A stretch of 64,000 nucleotides of DNA from Azolla caroliniana. Its lineage: Eukaryota; Polypodiophyta. The notes under the pieces are model-generated. The model saw nothing but the letters and a program-made list of their open reading frames with translations, made no database searches and was not told the origin of the DNA. The DNA is taken from the NCBI GenBank assembly GCA_043228905.1, contig JBHGNT010000013.1:3906001-3970000 (forward strand), read 5' to 3'. Positions 55,385 through 64,000 of the stretch are shown here, one piece after another. A program made the translations under genes and the position numbers. Positions within the stretch are counted from its first letter, which is position 1; the number at the start of each line of letters is the position of its first letter.

Positions 55385-57610
55385 AACATCTCCACCATCT
55401 CAGGTTATGCTTGGAAAAGTGCAGAGGTTACCGGTTAAGCCTGAACCCAACACAATGCGTGTTCGGTGTGACCAACGACACATTGCTAGGTCATATTGTT
55501 AGCAAGGAAGGGATTGTCGTGGACCCGGATAAGGTCAAGGCTATTTTGCAGGCACCGACACCGACGACCGCCAAGGCATTAAGCCGGTTCTTAGGATAGA
55601 TCCGGTGGCATAGCCGGATGCTCCGGTACTTGGCAGACCTCGCCACGCCACTACATGCAGCTCTACGCCGGACATCGTGTAAATGGAAGGATGAATAGGA
55701 CAAGGCTTACCGCATAGTCAAGGTAATGTTGTCACAAGCACCAGTGGTACAACCCCCGGACTGGTCAAAAGAGTTCCATGTCTTCGTGGACGCGTCGGAT
55801 ATCGTAATCGGCAGCGTACTCATGCAACTTACCGAACCTAAGTGGTACCAGCCGATGTATTACGCTAGCTGGAAGCTGTCAAAGGCAGAGCGAAATTATT
55901 CCACTACGGAAAGAGAAGCCCTAGGAATACCGTCATTATTTGTTGGGTTGCATGTTTTCATTCCATGTAGACCATTCAACGCTTTTATACTCAGTCTCAA
56001 AGGCATCACTCACCGGCAAGCTGGCCCGATGGACATTATTATTACAAGAATTCGAATTTGAGATCTATCACCGGCCGGGCATACAACATGCAGTTGCCGA
56101 TTACTTGAGCTGGTTAGAATCCGGAGAGACCTGTGACGGTGTTCAAGATGACTTTCCGGATGCCGAATTGTTTAAAATTACAGCGAAAACCATGGTAGAG
56201 GGGACGGTTAGAGACGAGGACAAATGGCTAACGAACATGCACCAGTTCTTAAGCATCGAACTACCCCCTAGAGGAGATGAACCGGGATGAATGTAAATGG
56301 TTGGTGGTGCAAAGCCGACACTCTTGTCTAGTGCAGGATACACTATATCACAAAGGAGCGCCTAGTATATGGCGGCAAGTGGTCCGAGTGATGAAAAAGA
56401 CACCATTTTAAGGGAAACGCATTGCGGGGTCGCCCGAGGACATTATGCCGGAGAAGTTACGGTAAGGAAAATATGGCGCAATGGCTTATGGTGGCCAACG
56501 ACACTAAAGGACTTGGTCTGATATACGAAGGAATGTGATCTGTGTCGAAGAATGGGCCAACCAACGGAACAAGCGCGTATGCCGGACCAACCGGTACTAC
56601 CTCTAGAGCCATTCTAGAAATGTGGCTAGCTGGACTTCGTTGGACTATCAAGCCACCGACAATGCGAACCGGCAACATGTACATAATTGTAGCCACAGAT
56701 TACTGTACAAAATGGGTGGAAACCAAGGCACTACATGACAATACGGCGGCGTCGACGACAAAGTTCCTGTATGAGTACATCTGGTGCTGGTATGGATATC
56801 CAATTGAATTAATCAGTGACCAAGGTGGACACTTCCTCGGCCAAGTGGTGGAAAGCCTAACAACATTTTATCCAGTCGTACACAAGTGAAGCACCCCTTA
56901 TTACCTGCAGGCCAATGGATTGACCAAATCCACCAATAAAACTCTGCAAAACATTCTCCGGAAGATTGTCAATGAGAACCAAACCAATTGGGATACAAAG
57001 CTGCACAACGCATTATGGGCTTACCGGACGGCATACAAAACAAATATCTGGACAACACCATTTCGGTTAGCGTTTGGTCTCGAAGCGGTGATGCCAATAG
57101 AATTCCAGATTCCAAGCTTACGGATACAGGTCCGGGAGTAGCTGAGCGAGAAGGAGTTAGAAAAAATCCAGTTAGCAACACTATGCGAGTTGGAGAAGCA
57201 CCAAATAGCGAGCCTAATGCAAAAATGGAACTCGAGCAACAACGAAGGAAAGCATTCGTCAACCGCCACCGGAAGGGTAATGAGAAGATGTTTGGAATCG
57301 GCAAGCCAGTACTAGTGTTCCAGACCTGGATGGGCAAGATGCTAGGGAAGCTACGGTTCTGGTGGACTGAACCATATTGGATAACGCGAGAGTTCAACGA
57401 CTCATATCAGCTGGGAATGCTAGCCGGCGAGGTGTTGGACAAGTGGGTAAATGGGTTCCCACTTAAACCATATTATGGACCCATGCCACATAACCTGTTT
57501 CATCAACCGAAGAACAATGCGGAAATAGGCAGCGGGAAGCAGTTGGGCGGCAACCAGGGAGCCGGCGTTACCACGGAACCAGAACTAGAAAAAAAGAAGA
57601 AGGATGACAT
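55385..57610 (+). pseudogene. Gypsy G RT end, RNase H and integrase
   Basis: It continues the RT (EHLHHLRLCLEKCRGYRLSLN, GHIVSKEGIVVDPDKVKAI). RNase H follows (FHVFVDASDIVIGSVLMQL, ERNYSTTEREAL, 55770-55925), then YHRPGIQHAVADYLSWLE. The integrase zinc finger is at about 56340-56560. The core is GNMYIIVATDYCTKWVETKAL (56670-56730), ISDQGGHFLG and NWDTKLHNALWAYRTAYKTN, with FRLAFGLEAVMPIEFQ at 57055-57110. Stops or frame changes occur at 55600, 55695, 56290, 56886 and 57140. No chromodomain follows. Confidence 0.87.
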
Positions 57611-57641
57611 GCATGCGTAGGAATCGAGAAAGGCGCCAGGC

Positions 57642-58442
57642 ATGGGAACACGAAACCTCCATCTCGCAGAGTCTCTCTCATTTCGTGAACACAGAGCACT
57701 AAGCGCACAAAGGACAATACAAGTAAGCAGATGGATGCAAGAAACACATACAAGCACAACGGCCCTACCCACCCCCACTGAACCAAACGACGAGATGGAA
57801 CTTATGGAACTTTCCGAAACAGCAAAGAAGTTGTCCAACCAACATGACTTGGGAGGCTTCTTGAGGATAGCAGAGGCACTGCTACACAACGAGGAAAAAG
57901 AAGTCGTGCATAAAATCGACACAGAAGTCATAACAGAGGAAGCCATCCATGCTCTAATCGGATTGCCGGAAGGCGGCATCTACTCCATTGAGAACCCCAC
58001 TCCCAAAATGCTAACCAAGTTTTTTGGCGAGTATTCCCTCGCCAACAAGGTTCACCAAACACAGGGCGGCGAGGACCCCCTGTTCAGAGAAGTGGCTTGT
58101 GTCCTCCATGAGTATGGGTTCGTGTACCCCCAACCCTTGGCAATGCCAAAGAACAAAGTCGGCTTCATCATTGCTACATACACAGGGGTGCAAGTGGATT
58201 GGCCGGTAATCATCACAGATTGCTTGCGGACGACGATAAAATCAGTGCAGAACGACAAGAAATTATGGACGGTCGTGGCTCAATGGCTGACTCTCTTGGC
58301 GTCCCCGGTGGAGCCGGTAAACACAAAGAAGCGGGTTCGAGTAACGGAGACCACGCCCAACAAACCTTCAAAACGACAGCAACTCCTGGCCAAGCACACG
58401 CCTGGATGGAAAGAGGGCAGTACCTCGGAACAAGGGAAATAA
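57642..58442 (+). CDS. Gypsy G additional ORF (266 aa), unknown function
   Basis: This is an uninterrupted frame from ATG at 57642 to TAA at 58440-58442. The N-terminal half is helical and charged (MELMELSETAKKLSNQHDLGGFL). A globular segment follows (EEAIHALIGLPEGGIYSIENP, LFREVACVLHEYGFVYPQPLAMPKNKVGFIIATYTGVQVDWP), then a basic tail (VNTKKRVRV, NKPSKRQQLL). It lies after integrase in the pol orientation, as additional ORFs of some plant gypsy lineages do. It vaguely resembles 'putative plant transposon protein' domains, but I do not claim homology. It is notable as an intact ORF beside a broken pol. Confidence 0.62.
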   Translation: MGTRNLHLAESLSFREHRALSAQRTIQVSRWMQETHTSTTALPTPTEPNDEMELMELSETAKKLSNQHDLGGFLRIAEALLHNEEKEVVHKIDTEVITEEAIHALIGLPEGGIYSIENPTPKMLTKFFGEYSLANKVHQTQGGEDPLFREVACVLHEYGFVYPQPLAMPKNKVGFIIATYTGVQVDWPVIITDCLRTTIKSVQNDKKLWTVVAQWLTLLASPVEPVNTKKRVRVTETTPNKPSKRQQLLAKHTPGWKEGSTSEQGK

Positions 58443-58445
58443 CCG

Positions 58446-58835
58446 TGTTGAGAATCAAGCTCAACTTGGTCTAGTATGTGAACTCACCTTGAGAGTGAAT
58501 AAACATTCCAACGGTCAAGAGTCACCATTATGTCACCTCTTTGTATTCTAACATTTAGTATGAGTCGTAGAATCATATTCTATAACACATAACTTATGAG
58601 CTTTCACATTCCCCATGCTCCATGAGTCTTGTAATTAATGAAGAGAGAGGGTGACTATATAAAGCACCCTCCTCCCACCTTGTATTTTGTCGAGTCTTTC
58701 TCCTTTGTTAATATAATCTACCTTGTGTATACTCTGTGTCTTACTCCTTTTCTCTCTCACTCACTCTCTCTCTCTCATACACACACACAGTTCACACCTA
58801 TTCTGCTACACAAGAATCATACCCGATTCTTTACA
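58446..58835 (+). repeat. Copia H 5' LTR
   Basis: 390 bp. TATA-like 'ctatataaagc' at about 58653-58663 and a CT/CA-rich leader precede the end TTTACA. The first ~70 bases match 63929-64000 with only a couple of differences. Confidence 0.92.
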
Positions 58836-58848
58836 TGGTATTAGAGCG
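58836..58848 (+). other. Copia H primer-binding site
   Basis: TGGTATTAGAGCG abuts the LTR end. It is identical to that of copia A and complementary in type to initiator tRNA-Met. Confidence 0.88.
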
Positions 58849-58997
58849 ATTTGGTAGCTCGATCTAGTTCATTCGCCTCATCGTGATCGTGTGTTGTGCT
58901 CTACGCCGACGACCAGGAACCGGCTCATCGCTATCGTAGCTTCGCTACATAGCTCGCATTCGAAGAGAGAAGAAGAAGAAGAAGAAGAATCGACATA

Positions 58998-59870
58998 ATG
59001 AATACTCAAATGGGGAGCGCTCTCCCTACCGAGAAGTTGGATCCAAATAACTTTGCATCTTGAGAGTACTAGATGCACCAATACCTTGTCGAACAAGGCT
59101 ATTTGAGCTACATCAAAGGAGAGCACGAGGACCGACCCACCGAAGTGGCTCCCGGATACGCGGCAAGCCGCAAGCCGCGTGATGTATTGCTTGGTGACAT
59201 GTGTTCACGATCACATGCTCGGCTACATTCGTGAAGCCAAGACGCCGAAGAAGGCACAGGAAAATCTATGAAAGATTTTCGTGGCGAACAGAACCGCAAG
59301 AAGGCTTCAACTCCGCCAAGAGTTGAACAACATTCAACAAAGGGACATGTCCATCACGACATACACCTTGAAGATAAAGGAGCTTTGCGACTCGCTCGGC
59401 TCGATAAGCATAAGTATAGATGATGATGAGATGGTGCAAATATGCCTCGGCGGCCTCTCACCACGGTTCGGCGCAATGCGAACCGCTGTTCTAGCAAGGG
59501 AGAAATCTCCCTCCTTCTTCGAGCTCCAATCAATGCTATTGGTCGAAGAAAACCACGTGCGTACAAGGAGCAATGAGTCGGAAGGTCACATGATCTACAC
59601 CCACTCAAACGGAGGAAGACGACGCGAATGAGTGAGAGGCCGATTCGGCCAAGGAAAAGGTGGACGAGGTCCGACCTACGACAACAACTCCCAATTTCGG
59701 CCGCAAAATGGAAGCCAACGAGGAACCTTCGCAAGAAGCGGGAGCTTCCACTCAGGCCCGAGTCATCAAAATGCAACCGAATGTGGATATTGCGGAAAGC
59801 TTGGCCACCAGGAAGAAGAGTGCCGAAAGAAGATGCCGACAACTCACGAATTACGCACACAACTCTGACT
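58998..59870 (+). pseudogene. Copia H gag
   Basis: ATG at 58998 (MNTQMGSALPTEKLDPNNFAS, then stops). The next codons read stop-E-Y-stop-M-H-Q-Y-L, where copia gag has W-x-x-W, so TGA and TAG replace Trp codons. The main gag_pre body (TARRLQLRQELNNIQQRDMS to FGAMRTAVLAREKSPSFFELQSMLLVEENH) is at 59281-59560. A zinc knuckle CGYCGKLGHQEEECRKK is intact at 59780-59832. A frame change lies near 59270 and another near 59630. Confidence 0.87.
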
Positions 59871-60010
59871 ACGAAGATCGCGGCGGAATGTATGCACACA
59901 ACTCTGACTGTGGTGGAATGTACGAGCATAACTCCGACTACGAAGATCGTGGCGGAATGTATGCACACAACTCCGACCGTGGCGGAATGTTCATGATGAA
60001 ACATAGAGCA
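59860..60010 (+). repeat. Tandem repeat in copia H gag-protease linker
   Basis: Four diverged copies of a unit encoding HNSDYEDRGGMYA/E-type sequence (acaactctgactacgaagat followed by cgcggcggaatgtatg), alternating long and short. It lies between the zinc knuckle and the protease. Confidence 0.85.
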
Positions 60011-60019
60011 AACTCTATG

Positions 60020-62029
60020 TCGGCCTCTACCTCAACTAGTGCCTCCGGTCTGGAAGACGTATGGTTCGTCCATTCCAGGGCCTCGAACCATATGACATCG
60101 CATCAAGAATGGTTCCGAGAACTTCGAGAGCCAGAACGACCCGGCTATGTTGAAACCGGAGATGACACTACGCACTCGATTCGGCACATCGGCAATGTTC
60201 CGTTCGGAAAAGAAGGTAAGCAAAATTACATTAAAATTGTCTTACATGTACCGACTATTATGAAGAATTTGGTCTCCATTGGCCAAATTGTAGAGCAAGG
60301 GATGCAAGTTAGATTTAATCAAGGCGGTTGCTTCATCGAAAAAGAGGGCCGACTCATCGCACGCGGATGAAGAGAGGGCCGAATGTTCATTCTCGACTCA
60401 CACGAGATGAAATCGGCCATGTTCGCAAAGGGCATGAAAGCCGACTCCGACATAGAGCTATGGCACAAGCGAATCGGCCACATCAATCTCAACAAACTCA
60501 AAGAAATGAAATCGAAAGGAGTCGTCATCGGACTTCCGACATTCAAAGAGAAGGAGATTGAAGGTGTATGCGAAGCGTGCCAATTCGGCAAGCAACACCG
60601 ACACCCATTCTTGAAAGAGCGGAATGTGAGCAAAGGTCTACTCGATGTAGTCCATTCCGACGTATGGGGACCGGCACAGACGGCTACATTCGGCGGATGC
60701 CGATATTACATACTCCTCATCAACGACTTCTCTAGGCACACTTCGATCTACCCGATGCGGAAAAAGAGCGAAGTTTTCAGACACTTCCAAAAATTCAAGA
60801 ATAAAGTCGAGAAAGCCACGGGCCGACATGTACGATGCCTTCGATTGGATGGCGGCAAGGAGTACTTCTCGAACGATTTCATTGTGTATCTCCGAAAGGA
60901 AGGAATTCGGCGAGAATTTAGTTGTCGACACACTCCGCAACAAAACGGAGTAGCCGAGCGCAAAAATCGGCACATTCTCGAAGTAGCGCGGGCCATGATG
61001 AACAAGAAGCATATGCCCAAGTCATTTTGGGCCGAAGCTGCAAATACGGCCGTCTATCTAATGAACCGGTCCACAACATCCGGAGTGCATGAGGTCACTC
61101 CGCACGAAAAATACTTTGGAAAAAAGCTAGACTTATCGCACACCCGGATATTCGGCGCGATAGCGTACGTGCACATCCCCGACGAGAAGCGTCAAAAGCT
61201 TGACCCGAAGTCGGAGAAATGTATCCTCGTAAGATACTCACTGGAGCAAAAGGGGTACAAGTGCTACAACCCCTCAACTCGAAAATCTCGAGTAAGTCGA
61301 GACGTCGTTTTTGACGAGTCTGCATCTTGGTACGCACGAAAGAAAACTTCGACACTGACTCCGCTCGACCCAGAATCCGCCGAACAAGAGATAGTGGATG
61401 AAGATCGCCTTACGTGCATGTTCAAAGAAAGTCCGATCACGATCCGACTTAGCGGACCACAAGAGCCTTTGAGCGATCAAAGCATATCACAGCCTAGCCC
61501 GAAGATGGACAAAGGCAAGGCGAAAATGGCGGAATACGAAGACGATCGCTTCGACGACGATGAGTCGACTCACTCAGTCGACAGTGAGTTCAGCGGCTTC
61601 GATGTACCAATCGGAGCTAAGAAAGCCCTCATCTCTGCAAATGAAAAGCTCCATCACGCCACTGGTGAAAAGAACCCGGTCAGCCGATTCGGCTACAACG
61701 ACTACATGGCATATCACTATGCCTTTATGATGAAGGTGGTGACAGTACGCGAGCCGGAAACATTTTCCGAAGCAGCCAAGGATCCGCGATGGATCGAAGC
61801 CATGAACGAGGAGATGCAGGCACTACGCAAGAACGAGACACGGGATCTCGTTCCCACCTCACCACACAAAAATGCGATCGGATGCAGATGGATTTACAAA
61901 GTGAAGTACAACACCAACAATTCCGTCAACCGCTATAAAGCGCGACTCGTAGCGAAGGGCTACGCACAAACGCATGGAGTTGACTACGAAGAGACCTTTG
62001 CCCCGGTGGCAAAGATGACGACAGTATAG
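60020..62029 (+). pseudogene. Copia H protease, integrase and start of RT
   Basis: The protease site reads VWFVHSRASNHMTS at about 60058-60098, with His-Ser-Arg in place of Asp-Ser-Gly, so it is inactive. After a TGA at 60368-60370 a 548-codon frame (60383-62029) holds GAG-pre-integrase (LWHKRIGHINLNKL, CEACQFGKQHRHPF), the integrase core (VVHSDVWGP, FVY-like ILLINDFSRHTSIY, LRLDGGKEYFS, TPQQNGVAERKNRHILEVAR) and the RT start (EAMNEEMQALRKNETRDLV, YEETFAPVAKMTTV). It ends at TAG 62027-62029, where copia RTs normally continue with an aliphatic or Gln residue. Confidence 0.9.
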
Positions 62030-63290
62030 ACCGTAATTGCGCTTGTCGTGGCGAAAGGGTGGCACCTCCATCAAATGGACGTCAAGAATGCCTTCCTACA
62101 AGGTGAATTAGAATAGGAGGTTTACATGATACAACCATCCGAAAACTATATGCCGGCTCAAGAAGCCACTCTATGACCTCAAGCAAGCACCGTGTGCTTG
62201 GCATTCGAAGATAACACTATATCTTCATCAAATCGGCTTCCGTATGTCAAAATCGGACAACTCTCTCTACATACGAAGCGATTCCGCAAGTCCGATCGTC
62301 ATCATCTTATATGTGGATGACCTAGTCATTGGAGGTGAGCATCTCGTCGAAATCAATAAGGTCAAATCCCTCCTTTCCGACAAGTTCGAGATGACGGACA
62401 TGAAGGAGCTCCACTACTTCCTCGGCATCAAGGTAATTCGATCTCCGACCGGAATCATGATCTCTCAACAACACTACGTCCTCAACTTGTTATACAAGTT
62501 CGGTATGGCTGAGTGCAGATCCGCGGCAACCCCGCTCGATCACAATCTCAAACTGGATGCGAACTCCGGCACCAAAGCGTGTGAGTCGACTCAGTATCGG
62601 CAACTCATCGGGAGTCTCATCTAGCTCACGATCACTCGACCCGATCTCAGTTATCCAGTCGGTCTCCTTAGTCAATTCATGCAAACACTGTGTGATACTC
62701 ACTTGGATTGCGCTAAGCAAGTTCTACGATACATGAGCGGCACAATGGATTGCGGCATCCTCCACAAGACCGCAATGCCAATACAACCCAAGGGGCACAC
62801 AAGACGCCGATTGGACCGGCTACAAAGCTGATAGAAGATCAACCTCCGTATTTATTTTCTCCCTCGGCAGCGGAGCAATATCTTGGAGCAGCAAAAAGCA
62901 ACCAAACGTCGCTCTTTCGTGCACAAAGGCAGAATACAGGGGCCTGACAGTGGCCACATGTTAAATAGTATGGCTCAAAAGTATACTCAAGGATCTGGGC
63001 GTAACCATCAAGGATCCGCTTTCCCTTTACTGCGACAACATGAGCAATATCTATCTGGCTTGGAACCCAGTGTTCCACGCGTGGACAAAGCACATCGAAG
63101 TGCTCTATCACTTCATCCAAGAGCGCGTTGTAGCTGGCGATGTCGAACTACAACACATTAGCACCAATCTTCAAATGGCTAACATCTTCACTAAAGCCTT
63201 AGTAGCCAACAAACTGTGGCAATTCATGACCGATTTCGTATTGACCATCCCTGACCTACAAGCTTGAGGGGGAGTACTAAAGACACTACG
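62030..63290 (+). pseudogene. Copia H RT C-terminal half and RNase H
   Basis: It continues VIALVVAKGWHLHQMDVKNAFLQGELE, a TAG, then EVYM (62040-62130). A frame change follows. The catalytic box ILYVDDLVIGG is at 62295-62335 and YFLGIKVIRSPTGIMISQQHY at 62420-62480. After a TAG at 62622-62624 the RNase H region (VALSCTKAEYRGL near 62910, then ISNIYLAWNPVFHAWTKHIEVLYHFIQERV at 63040-63130) runs to ANIFTKAL and the C-terminus at about 63267. Confidence 0.87.
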
Positions 63291-63880
63291 CAATAACGCA
63301 TGGATTACGCAACCACGCAACGAAGCCGCGAAGAGCCGATCTACCATGCAAAGCCATGAAGAAAGGCGCAAGCCGAAGCACAGACTTCGCAACTACGCAC
63401 AACGCAATCTGGAGCACGGATTCTGCAACTCCGCATAAATGCAAGTCGATGCGGACTCCGGAACGCGAGTCAAAGCGCCACGCATGGACAAAGCACATCG
63501 AAGTGCTCTATCACTTCATCTGAGAGCGCGTTGTAGCTGGTGATGTCGAACTACAACACATTAGCACCAATCTTCAAATGGCTAACATCTTCACTAAAGC
63601 CTTAGGAGCCAACAAGCTGTGGCAATTCATGACCGATCTCAGATTGACGATCCCTGACCTACAAGCTTGAGGGGGAGTACTAAAGACACTACACAATAAC
63701 GCATGGATTTCGCAACCGCGCAACGAAGTCGCGAAGAGCCGATCTACCACGCAAAGCCACGAAGAAAGGCGCAAGCCGAAGCACAAACTTCGCAACTACG
63801 CACAACGCAATCTGGAGCACGGATTCTACAACTCCGCATAAATGCAAGTCGATGCGGACTCCGGAACGCGAGTCGAAGCG
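63075..63880 (+). repeat. 403-bp tandem duplication at copia H 3' end
   Basis: The segment beginning in the RNase H C-terminus (tggacaaagcacatcgaagt at 63082) is repeated 403 bp later (63485) with about 95% identity by eye, including the pol stop codon and the non-coding 3' stretch. Only the second copy leads to the purine tract and 3' LTR. Confidence 0.92.
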
Positions 63881-63928
63881 GATTTCAGATACCATCTGAA
63901 ACCGACCCGACTTGAGCTTGAGGGGGCG

Positions 63929-64000
63929 TGTTGAGAATCAAGCTCAACTTGGTCTAGTGTGTGAACTCACCTTGAGAGTGAATAGACATTCCAACGGTCA
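63929..64000 (+). repeat. Copia H 3' LTR (partial, runs off window)
   Basis: TGTTGAGAATCAAGCTCAAC after TTGAGGGGGCG, the same start as 58446. The window ends 72 bp into it. Confidence 0.93.

Larger units (their letters stand above)
49790..58445 (+). mobile_element. Gypsy G: Ty3/gypsy element with additional ORF
   Basis: The + strand order is LTR-like promoter region (TATA 'cctataaaagg' near 49920), gag, protease, RT, RNase H, integrase, then a 266-codon extra ORF. No chromodomain follows the integrase, so it is a non-chromovirus. Two solo LTRs (53277-53925 and 54680-55379) interrupt RT. Copia H inserts at 58446, and the 3' LTR of gypsy G must lie beyond the window. The exact left border is uncertain. 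Confidence 0.82.
58446..64000 (+). mobile_element. Copia H: near-complete copia element, right end off window
   Basis: The 5' LTR 58446-58835 starts TGTTGAGAATCAAG and ends TTTACA. Next come the primer-binding site, gag, protease, integrase, RT, RNase H, a purine tract TTGAGGGGGCG (63918-63928) and a 3' LTR beginning identically at 63929. It is the youngest-looking element here: 548 codons stay open across the integrase and start of RT. Left target flank aaccg at 58441-58445; the right flank is not visible. Confidence 0.93.

Overview
The window is almost entirely transposable-element DNA from a land-plant nuclear genome. LTR retrotransposons of the Ty1/copia and Ty3/gypsy types, including a chromodomain gypsy, are stacked inside one another. 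Some copia elements have a primer-binding site complementary to plant initiator tRNA-Met. No rRNA, organellar or ordinary host gene was recognised. The gene content of the two large DNA transposons (DUF7869-like transposase, ParB-DNA methyltransferase) reminds me of ferns, lycophytes or bryophytes more than flowering plants, but that is inference.

Positions 1-41510 are one old copia element (here 'copia C', + strand) blown apart by four insertions. The copia reading frame resumes across the three insertion sites I could translate. The insertions are: gypsy A (64-12829, - strand, itself holding copia A 1676-9369, which holds copia B 7343-9242); DNA transposon E1 (13173-20793, 4-bp target duplication ATTA); DNA transposon E2 (21639-33418, 4-bp target duplication TACT); and gypsy D (34205-38772, target duplication AGATG). 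A solo LTR (40592-41407) sits in what appears to be the copia C 3' LTR.

E1 and E2 are the most interesting content. E1 (7.6 kb) has 32-bp perfect terminal inverted repeats and two divergent genes: a DUF7869-like RNase-H-fold putative transposase (- strand), and a six-exon gene (+ strand) joining a ParB-like domain to a beta-class amino DNA methyltransferase. E2 (11.8 kb) has 25-bp terminal repeats and convergent transcription: a DDE-like putative transposase with an HTH and a Cys cluster (+ strand), and on the - strand a six-exon RING-type gene followed by a gene with a degenerate FCP1/HAD domain. Large 20-bp satellite arrays built on the palindrome AGCTAATTAGCT fill introns on both strands of E2 and recur next to its termini.

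Positions 41511-50200 are eroded retrotransposon fragments, isolated LTRs and minisatellites. Positions about 50200-58445 are gypsy G (+ strand) with an additional ORF after integrase and two solo LTR insertions. Positions 58446-64000 are copia H, which continues off the right edge. Most retrotransposon ORFs are broken. Many in-frame stops are TAG at places where family knowledge predicts Trp or Gln codons, the pattern expected from cytosine-methylation decay in CHG contexts.
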